Part shown: positions 54,413 to 63,072 of the stretch, one piece after another | How positions within the stretch are numbered: the stretch's first letter is position 1 | Layout of the letters: each line of letters starts with the position of its first letter | NCBI RefSeq assembly: GCF_030816075.1 | Contig: NZ_JAUSXO010000001.1 | Coordinates: 1,240,001 to 1,304,000 of the forward strand | Length of the DNA: 64,000 nucleotides | Source of the DNA: Arthrobacter agilis | GTDB taxonomy: Bacteria; Actinomycetota; Actinomycetes; Actinomycetales; Micrococcaceae | Direction of reading: 5' to 3' | The notes under the pieces: generated by a model | What the model was told of the DNA's origin: nothing | Database searches by the model: none | Seen by the model: the letters and a program-made list of their open reading frames with translations, nothing else | Position numbers and translations under genes: made by a program

Positions 54413-54774
54413 ACAACGTCTCGATCGACACCACACGTCAGATCCTCGTCGTCGAACCCCAGGGATTGGACAAGGTATGGGGGTTCACCCGACGGATCGA
54501 GATACCGATCAATCAGGTCCGCGGAGCGACACATGACCCGGGCGCCGCAGAAGACTACAAGGGGATTCGCGGCCCGGGACTGGGCATACCAGGCCATAAG
54601 TGGGTTGGGACCTGGCACAAAGACGGCCAGCGGCACTACTGGAACGTCACCGGAGGGAAGACCGCCATCGTCGTCCAGACGACGTCGCCGCGCTTTCAGC
54701 GCCTCTACCTCAGTGTCGAAGATCCGCGCATGGTTGTTGACCTCATCAACGCCGCGATGACGGCCCCCAACTGA
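54409..54774 (+). CDS. Small PH-like domain protein, coupled to tetR
   Basis: 121 residues: SIDTTRQILVVEPQGLDKVW, RRIEIPINQVRGATHDPGAA, GIRGPGLGIPGHKWVGTWHK and KTAIVVQTTSPRFQRLYLSV. The strand pattern and closing helix (DPRMVVDLINAAM) match bacterial PH-like proteins of unknown role. No membrane segment. Translationally coupled to the short TetR, so probably controlled by it. Confidence 0.75.
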   Translation: MNNVSIDTTRQILVVEPQGLDKVWGFTRRIEIPINQVRGATHDPGAAEDYKGIRGPGLGIPGHKWVGTWHKDGQRHYWNVTGGKTAIVVQTTSPRFQRLYLSVEDPRMVVDLINAAMTAPN

Positions 54775-54961
54775 CGCTCAGCAGCGCACGGACGGGCTGC
54801 CAGTGCGCGCTCTCACCGTGCAGGGCAGGTATGCGCTCGCTGCGCCAGTGCGGGTCTGGGTTGGCGTAGTCGCCGCGCTTTTGATCATCGACTACAGGAG
54901 GACCTACGACCTGCCCTAGCCAGCTACGTTGTGTCCGCAAGCCGACCGACTCACGGACGTT

Positions 54962-55171
54962 CAGCGCATTCGGGGAGCGGGGCGTTTCATCGACGCTCGG
55001 TGCGCGCTAGTCCCGTCGAGCCCGGCAACGATGGCTTCCCGGTAGAGCGGAATGGCTTCATTCTCGAGTCCCAGCGCATCGTGTACTCCGCCCAGTTCGA
55101 ACAGCACCTCTGGGTCATCATGTGGCTGTTCTGAAAGAAGTGCACTTATCTCGACGATCGTGCCCTGCGGT
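54962..55171 (-). pseudogene. Fragment of a tetratricopeptide-repeat protein gene
   Basis: A 69-codon frame without start codon reads ISALLSEQPHDDPEVLFELG, GVHDALGLENEAIPLYREAI, VAGLDGTSAHRASMK, a TPR pair typical of small bacterial TPR proteins. After RASMK the frame goes off; a shifted frame gives NALNVRESVGL, like the normal continuation. So both ends are damaged. The rest of 54775-55231 shows no gene. Confidence 0.6.
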
Positions 55172-55231
55172 CATTGTCGTCAAAATCCTGCTCATCGAAG
55201 CAGTCGATCTTCTGTTGCCGGGTGCCTGCGC

Positions 55232-55780
55232 TCAAAGGGTGAGGTCCTCCCATACGAACGTCGTCGTCTGCCCTGTTTCCCAATCACGGCGAAGGATGGA
55301 GTAGGCGACCGAAGCGACAGGGGTTCCGCCCTGGACCGGCCACCCTTCGCGGTAGTGGGCTTCCTTGGCCCAGCCACAGCGCAGGAAGGTCTTTCGCATC
55401 GCGATGTTGTCCTCCCTGGTCTGCCCCTCGAAACGGTGAGTGTCCGGCAGCGTTGAGAAGACGTGCTGTGTGAGCGCCCGCAAGCTATCGAGGCCAAGGC
55501 CTCGTCCCCGGAACTCTTCATCGAGACGCAGGTCGAACATTGCAGTGGGATCTCGAAGGTCCTGAACCCGGGCGATTCCGATTCGTCCGTGCTCGGCGTG
55601 GTCAATCCAGAAGGAATCGTTGTCCTCGTTCCGGTACGCGCCCTTGGCGATGGAGGCTTCGATCGCTTGGCGTGTAATGCGCGGGGTTCCATGGAAGCGG
55701 AACTCGTTGCGCGTCATGAAGTTCACCAGCGCCTCATGATCATTCCCGACGGCGTCCAGGCGCACAAGATTGATCGACAT
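55232..55780 (-). CDS. GNAT-family N-acetyltransferase, RimJ/RimL type
   Basis: 182 residues. FDLRLDEEFRGRGLGLDSLR is the acetyl-CoA loop (R-G-R-G-L-G), with EGQTREDNIAMRKTFLRCGW as the second conserved part. ATG at 55780; 14 bases separate it from the divergent ORF at 55795, too few for a normal promoter pair. Confidence 0.88.
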   Translation of the reverse strand: MSINLVRLDAVGNDHEALVNFMTRNEFRFHGTPRITRQAIEASIAKGAYRNEDNDSFWIDHAEHGRIGIARVQDLRDPTAMFDLRLDEEFRGRGLGLDSLRALTQHVFSTLPDTHRFEGQTREDNIAMRKTFLRCGWAKEAHYREGWPVQGGTPVASVAYSILRRDWETGQTTTFVWEDLTL

Positions 55781-55794
55781 AGTGGTTCACCCTA

Positions 55795-56142
55795 ATGGCT
55801 CTCGGTGAGGTCTACGCCGGTGGCGACCCGGAAACGTCAGGTACCGCCGGAACCGTGGATGTCAGCCCGACCGTTGGTTGGGTAGCTCCGGGCCAGAGCT
55901 TCTACGTCAAGACTTATGGTTCGTCGAGTTGCCCCAACGCCCCCGTCCGGCTGGCAGCTGGCGAGGCCTCGCTTCGCATCACAATGACACGGATCGGGGG
56001 ATCGACCTGCACCGCAGACTTCGGCCCCACCAGCTATGCGCTAGATCTTCCCGAGTCACTTGAAGGTGCATTGAGCATCGCCATCACACTTGACTTCCAG
56101 GACGGCGAACAGGTTGACCTCATCCTGCGCTGCGCGCTGTGA
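55795..56142 (+). CDS. Lipoprotein-like soluble domain lacking its signal peptide
   Basis: 115 residues. DVSPTVGWVAPGQSFYVKTY-GSSSCPNAPVRL and STCTADFGPTSYALDLPESL have the paired Cys and all-beta look of small actinobacterial lipoproteins, whose N-terminal signal and linker are missing here. No ribosome-binding site precedes the ATG, and the ORF begins 14 bases from the divergent GNAT gene. Probably a 5'-truncated gene joined here by deletion. Confidence 0.55.
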   Translation: MALGEVYAGGDPETSGTAGTVDVSPTVGWVAPGQSFYVKTYGSSSCPNAPVRLAAGEASLRITMTRIGGSTCTADFGPTSYALDLPESLEGALSIAITLDFQDGEQVDLILRCAL

Positions 56143-56269
56143 GGTCAGCGCAATCTCCTACTCTGTATCGCAGCGTTAGGAGGGCCAGCAGTCGGCCCGG
56201 CACCCAGCCTGGTGAGTGGCGGGATCTGTTCAACGGCGAGCTACTGGGGGAGCAGCTCGCAGAATGGTT

Positions 56270-56644
56270 TCAGAGGGTCGGCCTGGAGAAGAGGTTCACG
56301 AGGTTGCCATCAGGATCGCGGAACAGGGTGGACCTGTTGCCCCAGGGCATGGTGGTCGGTTCGAGCACGATGTCCTCGAGTACGTCCTGCAGTCGAGCGA
56401 ACTCCGCATCGACGTCGGTGACAAGGTACTCGATGATGATCGTCTCGTTGCTCCCAGGCTTTGGTGCGTGGTCGCCGAGCATCGCGACGGTTGCTGTGTC
56501 TGCGATCGCGAGGGTTCCCGTGGCCGTTCGGAACTCAGCGAAGACAGGTGCGGGCCGTGCGGCGACGGTCCCCGTGACGGTCTCGTAGAAGTTGGTGAGC
56601 CGGTCGACGTCGTGAGTGATGATGCGGATCGATGCGAGGTCCAT
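56270..56644 (-). CDS. VOC/glyoxalase-family protein
   Basis: 124 residues, AAAGGA before ATG. ASIRIITHDVDRLTNFYETV at the start, IIIEYLVTDVDAEFARLQDV in the middle and GNRSTLFRDPDGNLVNLFSR at the end give one VOC unit with two beta-alpha-beta-beta-beta modules. The metal ligands are partly recognisable. Substrate unknown. The WYL regulator gene lies just upstream in the same direction (76 bases), so the two form a likely unit. Confidence 0.88.
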   Translation of the reverse strand: MDLASIRIITHDVDRLTNFYETVTGTVAARPAPVFAEFRTATGTLAIADTATVAMLGDHAPKPGSNETIIIEYLVTDVDAEFARLQDVLEDIVLEPTTMPWGNRSTLFRDPDGNLVNLFSRPTL

Positions 56645-56720
56645 GGTCTTCCTTTCAGCCGGGCGGTCCGGCTCGATGTGTCCATCCTGGGCTGACCTCG
56701 CGACAACGTCCTGTCGGTGA

Positions 56721-57428
56721 TTAGGATGATTTCTCGCCCGGGCCGACCATCCGTAACTTCCCTTGCACGATGCCGAGGTCTTCTACGCGGAGTGGGCGCC
56801 GCGGTGGTCGCTCGCCCAAGGACTTCGCCTCGGTGATGCGGTCGCCTCGGAACGCGCGAAGGCTGTCGCGGAGGCGGCACCAGGCGATCAGGTACCAATC
56901 GCTGCCCTTGCCGACGAATCCCATGGGTTCGACGCTCCTTGACGTCGCGATTCCGTTGCGGTCGATGTAGACGATCTGCAGAACCTGCCCGGTTCGCAGT
57001 GCATCGGCCAGCTCCTGCGGCGCCTCGTTCGACCTATGCTCACCAAGCAGGTGGATACGGCTAGCGAGCTCCGCTGTCTCGCTCAGGCGGCGACCGTCCG
57101 TGACGGCAACGACCTTATGGAGCGCCGACATCGCTGCATCGCGGAACGGGCTGGTGACCAGCGTGCCCAGAGAGATCATCACGGCCAGTGCCTCGTCGAC
57201 AGTGAACCCGAGGGGCGCCAGGGTGTGCGCCGGATCAAGGCAGTAGCCTCCGGTGCGGCCAGGTTCTGCCCAGATGGGGACTCCGCTGTGTTGCAATGCC
57301 GACAGGTCCCGCTCGATGGTCCGGGAGCTGACCTCGAATTTCTCGGCAAGCCACCGGGCACTCCTCGGACGTGGTGCCACAGCCCGCAGCTCTTCCACGA
57401 GTGCGTAGAGCCGGTCGGTGCGATTCAC
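56721..57428 (-). CDS. YafY/WYL-type transcriptional regulator
   Basis: 235 residues. An N-terminal HTH_11 (RSARWLAEKFEVSSRTIERD-LSALQHSGVPIWAEPGRTGG) is followed by a WYL domain (QVLQIVYIDRNGIATSRSVE, WYLIAWCRLRDSLRAFRGDR). WYL proteins sense nucleotides or small ligands. It is commonly coupled to a VOC protein, as here. Start ATG at 57428. Confidence 0.9.
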   Translation of the reverse strand: MNRTDRLYALVEELRAVAPRPRSARWLAEKFEVSSRTIERDLSALQHSGVPIWAEPGRTGGYCLDPAHTLAPLGFTVDEALAVMISLGTLVTSPFRDAAMSALHKVVAVTDGRRLSETAELASRIHLLGEHRSNEAPQELADALRTGQVLQIVYIDRNGIATSRSVEPMGFVGKGSDWYLIAWCRLRDSLRAFRGDRITEAKSLGERPPRRPLRVEDLGIVQGKLRMVGPGEKSS

Positions 57429-57822
57429 TTCTCAATCCTAGGTCCGGAGTAGGAACGGCGTCGGCGCCGTTCCTACTCCGGTCCTCCGCCGGGACACCAT
57501 TCACCGAGATAGGCGGTCAGAGCTGGATCACAGCGACAAGTGACGGCGTTTCGCGATCGCTGAGTGGCACCCACTGGTGGAACCAGACCTCATGGCCGTC
57601 GGCTCACGGTCTCTCGAACATGGCGGTGGAGCATGTCGTTGATGCAGTGTCCGAGCGCAACGAGACGGACGATTGCCAAGGAGACAGTGCCTGGCCAACC
57701 AAGTCCGACCCCGCCTCACCACGGCGAGCAAACGCCAAACATCTGACCTTCGGCGCTCATCAACGATGGTTGAGGATCCGTAGTGATTTAGTCGTGTGTC
57801 GTGGAGTCTAGGGTCATGAGTC
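57429..57822. other. Gene-poor stretch before the DinB gene
   Basis: No gene supported on either strand; open frames lack start signals and protein-like composition. It should carry the promoters of the WYL regulator (minus) and DinB (plus). Confidence 0.35.
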
Positions 57823-58440
57823 ATGATGACTAACCAGCGCCTTCAGCCGCTACTCGAGCAGTACGACTGGGCGACGGAACGACTCCTGACTCGTCTGGCC
57901 GGGCCGACCAGTAACTCGGGTGACGACAACGACGTCGACGTCCCGGTACTGACGGATGCGGAGTGCCTGTGGGAACCGGTTGAGGCGTGCTGGTCCGTGC
58001 GACGGCGCGCTGACGGGCCCGGACCTGGCGCTGCCAAGCTGATCGGCGCGGGGGAGTGGGGGCGGGACGGTGCCTCCGAAAGTCCGTGGCCGCCTCCTTT
58101 CACGACGATCGCCTGGCGGCTTGACCACATCTCCGAGACGCTGATTGGCCGCTCCAACCACCTGGGCGGCGATCGCACATTCGATCGAGCGGCGTACGAA
58201 TCCCGGGCAGATGCAGCCGGTGCCATCGAGGTGTTCCGCCAAGCCGCAGCGGACTGGCGCCAGGCGCTGCTGCAGGTCGACGAGTCCGACTACGACCGAA
58301 CCGGGCTAAGCAGCTACCCGTACGGGAGCGATGCCGAGGAGACGTTTCCGTCGATCGTGTGGTGGATGAACCAGGAGATCCTGCACCACGGGGCCGAGAT
58401 CGCACTGCTCCGCGACCTCTACGTTCACCAGCTCCGGTAA
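57823..58440 (+). CDS. DinB-superfamily protein
   Basis: 205 residues. LEQYDWATERLLTRLAG at the start, AWRLDHISETLIGRSNHLGG with the first His, and WMNQEILHHGAEIALLRDLY with the last His of the three-His metal site. Members include thiol-dependent enzymes (mycothiol or bacillithiol S-transferases), which suits an actinobacterium, but the reaction is not known for this one. Confidence 0.88.
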   Translation: MMTNQRLQPLLEQYDWATERLLTRLAGPTSNSGDDNDVDVPVLTDAECLWEPVEACWSVRRRADGPGPGAAKLIGAGEWGRDGASESPWPPPFTTIAWRLDHISETLIGRSNHLGGDRTFDRAAYESRADAAGAIEVFRQAAADWRQALLQVDESDYDRTGLSSYPYGSDAEETFPSIVWWMNQEILHHGAEIALLRDLYVHQLR

Positions 58441-58605
58441 GGACAAGCGCGCACTTCGGACGCCGGAGCGGGATGTTCCTGGCCCCTGGCCCCTGGTCAG
58501 CAGTCTGGTCTTGCTCAATGTCGCGGTTCTCGCGGCGACAATACGGTTACACCGCCGGAGAGACGAGGACTCGGCTGAGATTGCCTCCGATCCAGTAGGT
58601 CTGCC

Positions 58606-58983
58606 CTACTGCCGCTGCGGGCGGATGTGGCTCGCGACGTTGATGACATGCCCGCTGGGATCGCGGACGAAAAAGCGTCGGATGCCCCAGGGCTCGTCCC
58701 GGATCTCGCGCACCACTGCCAGCCCGCTTTGGTCGGCGCCACGATAAGCGGCGTCCACGTCATCGACCTCGACGGAGACGTCAACGTCCAACAATTCAGG
58801 GTCAACGGCGGTCGGACTCGGCCACGCAACAATGACCTGCGTGGTGGGCGTGGTGGTTGAAACAAACAGCAGCATCCCGTCCTCGTCCATTGCGACACGG
58901 AAGCCCAGGAACTCCTCGTAGAACGCTCGAGCGGCTGCAGGGTTACGGGTTTTCAACACCGGGATCGACCTACGAACACTCAT
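58606..58983 (-). CDS. VOC/glyoxalase-family protein (second copy)
   Basis: 125 residues from ATG at 58983 (a GTG at 58989 is possible). SIPVLKTRNPAAARAFYEEF, VSVEVDDVDAAYRGADQSG and GIRRFFVRDPSGHVINVASH mark a VOC protein of the bleomycin-resistance/glyoxalase type. Not close to the copy at 56270. Substrate unknown. Confidence 0.88.
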   Translation of the reverse strand: MSVRRSIPVLKTRNPAAARAFYEEFLGFRVAMDEDGMLLFVSTTTPTTQVIVAWPSPTAVDPELLDVDVSVEVDDVDAAYRGADQSGLAVVREIRDEPWGIRRFFVRDPSGHVINVASHIRPQRQ

Positions 58984-59051
58984 GCGCACAGTCCTAACAC
59001 CCGGAGCCCCGTGCGACTATCGAGACCGGAAAAAATCCACAAGACGATCCC

Positions 59052-59277
59052 TCAAGGTGCTAGTTCGTGCCGCTTGCTCCGGGGGTGGCGAGGCGTCGAG
59101 CCAAGTCGAGCAGCTTGGTGTTCGTGTGGGAGTTGGATGGCTCGGCTGAGCAGGATGAACGCGTTCTGGGAGGGATGAGCCCCGTCGGCTTTCGCCCACC
59201 GGGCATCACCTGCCGCTGTTGGATCCTCCACCGCGGACATCGCCCCCTCAACGGTCGGACGAGCGCTGGTCAGTCCG
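59052..59277 (-). pseudogene. Possible fragment of an SGNH/GDSL hydrolase
   Basis: A frame read from the Lsr2 gene side gives DPTAAGDARWAKADGAHPSQ, NAFILLSRAIQLPHEHQ; D-x-x-HP looks like the GDSL block V. No start of its own and only about 60 codons. Tentative. Confidence 0.3.
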
Positions 59278-59616
59278 TTAGTGGGCTTCGTTGTAGGCGT
59301 CGATGATGGACTGGGTGATGCGGCCCCGGGAGCTGGGGTTGTGACCGTTGTCCTTGGCCCACTGGCGGATCTGCTGGGTGTCCTCACGCTTGGTGCGGCT
59401 CGTCGACGAGGACTTCTGCCCGCCCTGCCCCCGCCGACCGGTGCTGGACTTGCGGGCCTTATCCACGTATTCGGACAGGGCCGAGCGCAGCGCCTGGGCG
59501 TTGTCCGTCGTCAGGTCGATTTCGTAGTCGGTGCCGTCCACCCCGAAACGCACCGTTTCCTGGGCGACCTCACCATTGAGGTCGTCGATCAATTCCACCC
59601 GCACACGCTGCGCCAT
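59278..59616 (-). CDS. lsr2: Lsr2-family nucleoid-associated protein
   Basis: 112 residues from ATG at 59616 (GGAG five bases upstream; an in-frame ATG at 59640 is less likely since Lsr2 starts MAQ). QRVRVELIDDLNGEVAQETV, the dimerisation part, and IRQWAKDNGHNPSSRGRITQ with the DNA-minor-groove RGR hook are intact. Lsr2 silences AT-richer, acquired DNA. It is expected in the core genome but lies in the accessory half here, so it may be an additional, island-encoded copy. Confidence 0.94.
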   Translation of the reverse strand: MAQRVRVELIDDLNGEVAQETVRFGVDGTDYEIDLTTDNAQALRSALSEYVDKARKSSTGRRGQGGQKSSSTSRTKREDTQQIRQWAKDNGHNPSSRGRITQSIIDAYNEAH

Positions 59617-60413
59617 TTCCGCTCCCGAACTATTCGCCATGAATCAATGATCCCCAGCGCTCACCCTATCGCGCCAAAAGAATGCGGTGTACGGCTACAA
59701 AATGTCCCGCTTTCATTCAGGGGTCTGTTGTGCTTCTTTGTGTCGTCATTGCTGGTGAAAATGGGGGGGACGGAACTGAGCCATACCCAGCCTTCACGCT
59801 GAGTCTGGGTGAGGGGTTGAAGGGAGTGGATCTTCACAGCGGTTCTCGTATAGGCGAGGCTGTTGGGGGTCGTCCCTCTGTGGACGGGTGGAGCCCGGAG
59901 GAGTGAGCTCAAGCCCGTCCACCTGTGGGTGAGCGGCCTGTGACGCCGTGACGGAGGCTGGCTACGGTCAGCACCATGAATCCTCTGCCGCCTGAGCGCG
60001 ATGGAGGCGGAGCCGGGTGCCGGTGATGACGCGCCTAGAGTGTGTTTTCCCGCCAGTTGTTCGTTGAGTGCGACGACCTCGGTGCTCTGGACGTCACGGG
60101 GACGACGTGAATTTCTTCGACGAGGAGTCCGAGCAGATCGGGCTCCCTATCGCCGTCTATGCCGCCGTCGCGTTCGACGACTCACTGGAATGTCATCCTT
60201 CGAGGTCGTCTGCACGAAGGCCCGAAGCCGTGCACAGGCCGGCGTTACGGTGCTCAAGGTCGGTTTGGTTCCTTGAGGTTGGGAGATCCGAAGCGCGCCG
60301 CCCCGCTGTCGACATTTCAGCTGCTCGACGTGCATCCGACTCATTGCTGGCCCGGCAGCATACTGCCACTCTTGGTGAATCCGCACGTCCGACAGGAACG
60401 AAAGGAAGAGACG
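59617..60413. other. 800-base stretch without a supported gene
   Basis: No complete gene. Between about 60020 and 60200 pieces in different frames look protein-like (FSRQLFVECDDLGALDVTG; NFFDEESEQIGLPIAVYAAV), as if a gene had decayed by frameshifts. The second copy of the 36-bp repeat lies at 59931-59966. Confidence 0.4.
59931..59966 (+). repeat. Copy 2 of the dispersed 36-bp repeat
   Basis: Same strand and 31 of 36 bases equal to 44109-44144. Here GGCTACGGT could be a -10 region for the short frame that opens with ATG eleven bases after the repeat. Confidence 0.65.
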
Positions 60414-60740
60414 ATGCCGCTCTATCTGTCGAAGTTCAGCTACACACCGGAAACCTGGGCGAGGCTGATCAGCAACCCCGAGGACCGCGCAAAGGCCGCC
60501 CAGGCATACATCGAATCTGTGGGAGGGAAGCTTCATGGATTCTGGTACGCCTTCGGCGCCCACGACGGCTACAACCTATGGGAGGCTCCCGACAACGTAT
60601 CAATGGCTGCGGTTGCGCTGGCGATCAGTGGAGGCGGCGCGCTGAATTCGTTCGAAACGACGGTGCTCGTCACCGTTGGCGACACGATGGAAGCCCTGCG
60701 GAAAGCCGAGCAGATCAAGTACCGGCCTCCCGGCGCCTGA
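60414..60740 (+). CDS. GYD-domain protein
   Basis: 108 residues, AAAGGAAGAG before ATG. PLYLSKFSYTPETWARLISN, GKLHGFWYAFGAHDGYNLWE and ISGGGALNSFETTVLVTVGD are the GYD (ferredoxin-like dimeric) domain. Function of the family unknown. Single gene. Confidence 0.9.
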   Translation: MPLYLSKFSYTPETWARLISNPEDRAKAAQAYIESVGGKLHGFWYAFGAHDGYNLWEAPDNVSMAAVALAISGGGALNSFETTVLVTVGDTMEALRKAEQIKYRPPGA

Positions 60741-60954
60741 CATTTCCGGGGCACCTGCACGGCTACCAGGTTGACGCTTCCCAGCGACGTATGGTCCGGA
60801 TACTAAAGCTATCCCCGTTCGGCGGACACCCCGTCGTCGGATGTTTGGACGAGTCAGCTGTGGAGAGTGAACCTGGTTCTCAACCTTGAGCCTCCTTTGA
60901 TCCCAGTTGAGCCCAGGCTGCCCAGTTTGGGGAGGGTGAACCTAGAGTGGCCGC

Positions 60955-61461
60955 ATGACAGGCATCCGGTTGCGCAGATGGTCCACGTCCGACGCGGACC
61001 TGCTTCGTGAAGCGAACACTGAAGCGATGACCAGGTTCATCGCCGGCCCTGAGTCTGCCGACGAGGTGATCAGGCAGCATGAGAACTATTTGCGCCGGTG
61101 GGAGGAAGGCTCTGCACGCATGTTCGTTGTTCTTGATGGCGAGGACGCGGTAGGCGGTATTGGGTGGTGGCAGACGAAGTGGGCCGGTGAGTCCGCTGTC
61201 GAAACGGGGTGGTTCGTGCTTCCACAAGCCCAGGGTCGGGGCGTGGCTGGCGAGGCAGTGCGACTCATCATTGCCGACGCCATGCGTTCCGGGCCGCCGG
61301 AATCCCGGCTTTATGCGTTTCCATCGACAGGAAATAGACCATCCAATGCGCTGTGTGCTCGGGCTGGTTTCGAGCTGCTGGGCGAAGACGACTTCCCGTT
61401 TCGCGGTAGGGATCTCCGGGTGAACGTGTGGAGACACTCGCTCACACCTAAAAGTCCGTAG
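60955..61461 (+). CDS. GNAT-family N-acetyltransferase
   Basis: 168 residues. TGWFVLPQAQGRGVAGEAVR carries the acetyl-CoA loop (Q-G-R-G-V-A), and NRPSNALCARAGFELLGEDD is the C-terminal conserved part. CTAGAGT just upstream could be a -10 for leaderless mRNA. Acceptor unknown. Confidence 0.9.
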   Translation: MTGIRLRRWSTSDADLLREANTEAMTRFIAGPESADEVIRQHENYLRRWEEGSARMFVVLDGEDAVGGIGWWQTKWAGESAVETGWFVLPQAQGRGVAGEAVRLIIADAMRSGPPESRLYAFPSTGNRPSNALCARAGFELLGEDDFPFRGRDLRVNVWRHSLTPKSP

Positions 61462-61671
61462 CCCCGCCTACACGGCAACGAAGCCCTCAGCAGGCCTCAC
61501 TCGCCTTCTTCCTACACCTTGCCTGCAGGGCGACGTTGCATGGGCCTAGGCGATCGGGGTTCTGTGCTGGATGATCGGGGAGGGACGAACCACAGCACAG
61601 TCTCGTTGATCAAGGGACCGATCATGCGTTCAGTACACCCCTTTCCGCCAGGCGGCCTTGTGCCGGTGCTT

Positions 61672-61971
61672 TCAGCCGGACCGGGCCCGCTCGTCAGGGC
61701 CGACCGTGAGCCGGGTGAAAGTGTCGATTGTCGGACGATCCTTGAACGGCAAGGTGAACGGCGTCGGGAGACGGTACGTAAGCTTGCCCTCCACCAGCGC
61801 GCCTACCGGCTTGCACACTTCCCAGCCGGTGCTGGGTAACAAACCAACCCCGGCACGATCTGACCTCCGCAGCCACCTACCGGTCAGATCGAAGTCTCCA
61901 CCACGAAGGGCCAAGGAGGAATCCGGCGCACCATCGAACGAGGGACGAGTCGAGACGATAAGTATTGCCAT
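61672..61971 (-). pseudogene. Remnant of an unidentified gene
   Basis: Third positions become strongly GC-rich from about 61860 downward, with GWEVCKPVGALVEGKLTYRL and PTPFTLPFKDRPTIDTFTRL before a stop at 61672. It reads like the middle of a small enzyme (SnoaL/NTF2-like by impression only), cut at both ends. The first 40 codons have a different composition. Confidence 0.3.
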
Positions 61972-62010
61972 GATCCGCAAGCACATCAGGCACAGAGACG
62001 AGATCACGTC

Positions 62011-62277
62011 ATGACGCTTCCTAGCTCATTCGACCAGGAATCAACCCGAAGCCAACAGGCGCTCGAGTCGCCTGAGCAGGGTGGGACGGCCCCTGCAGAG
62101 GATCTGCTGCGCTTCCCTACTGCTGCGACCAGCGCGACTAGCGGCGACCCCAACCTGTCCTTACCCGAGGACCCCGAACTTTCGTACAGCGTGCTGGAGG
62201 ACAGGCAAGTACGCTTACGTGCCGCCATCACGGGCCTTAAAGTCATGGAAGTCCACCTCCACCACGCCCGCTTCTAG
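62011..62277 (+). CDS. Possible small protein
   Basis: 88 residues, starting with an ATGA overlap after a 14-codon frame (ATG 61970). Polar start, then PEDPELSYSVLEDRQVRLRA and AITGLKVMEVHLHHARF. No Shine-Dalgarno, mixed codon use. Doubtful. Confidence 0.3.
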   Translation: MTLPSSFDQESTRSQQALESPEQGGTAPAEDLLRFPTAATSATSGDPNLSLPEDPELSYSVLEDRQVRLRAAITGLKVMEVHLHHARF

Positions 62278-62622
62278 TCTTCTTGCGACTCACAGGCATT
62301 CGCCGTCAGGCTTCAGCTGTCCTCAAGGAGCTCATGTGCTGGCGGGTTCCGCCGCCGAGACGTGAAACGGTGGCGGCAGCGGAAGCTTTGCTGCTGGTTG
62401 GTTCCACTCCGATTGGTAGGCTCACGTCGTTCGCCAGGCCCGGGCCGATGGGGATCGCGGATTCGACGGGCCCTACACTGTCCTCGGAGCCCTCGCCTGG
62501 TACATCACTTGGCATCCGCCACGTGTCCTCCGAGGGCGGGCGCAGCCATCACAGGTCGAGGGCCCCCGCCTTGCAGCCGGCCTTCTGCCGTCGACGATGT
62601 CTGGGGGATCAGTACGTGCGCA

Positions 62623-63072
62623 CTAGTGGGTGGTACCCACCCGCCGGCCCCGGACGTGGGTGGGTGCCAGGCTGAAGAAGAGCTCACGTTGACCGGGAGA
62701 CCAGGCTTCATTGACTGCTTTACCCCAGAGAATCGTCAGGAGCGCTGAATCCTTCACACGCGTGGCCGGGCCATTGAGGAGGATGGTCCAGCCGTCAGGG
62801 GTGTCCTTGTTCACGTGATCGATTTGAAACGCGGCATGGTCGAGTGAGCTCGTGGCGATGGTGCCGTCGGCGGAGGTCCGGAAGTACACGCGATCGTCCA
62901 GAACAAAGTAATTGACGGGGAAGATATCCAGAAGCCCGTCACGGAAAAAACCGAGCCGACCGGTGGTCTTCGTTGTGGCAAGAGCCCAGCACTGGAAGGC
63001 CGGCAGCTGGTCAGAGGTACGGAGTGCACCGGGGGAGTCCCAGTACAGATCTTGATTGGGCGTGGTCGTCAT
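62623..63072 (-). CDS. Pyridoxamine 5'-phosphate oxidase-family protein
   Basis: 149 residues. CWALATTKTTGRLGFFRDGL, DIFPVNYFVLDDRVYFRTSA-DGTIATSS and AAFQIDHVNKDTPDGWTILL are the split-barrel flavin/F420-binding motifs of the family. It probably binds FMN, FAD or F420; substrate unknown. Single gene, start ATG at 63072. Confidence 0.88.
   Translation of the reverse strand: MTTTPNQDLYWDSPGALRTSDQLPAFQCWALATTKTTGRLGFFRDGLLDIFPVNYFVLDDRVYFRTSADGTIATSSLDHAAFQIDHVNKDTPDGWTILLNGPATRVKDSALLTILWGKAVNEAWSPGQRELFFSLAPTHVRGRRVGTTH

Larger units (their letters stand above)
61462..62622. other. 1.16-kb stretch with gene remnants only
   Basis: No intact gene of known family. It contains a minus-strand remnant (about 61672-61971) and a doubtful plus-strand ORF (62011-62277), listed separately. 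The remaining bases show nothing I can support. Confidence 0.4.
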
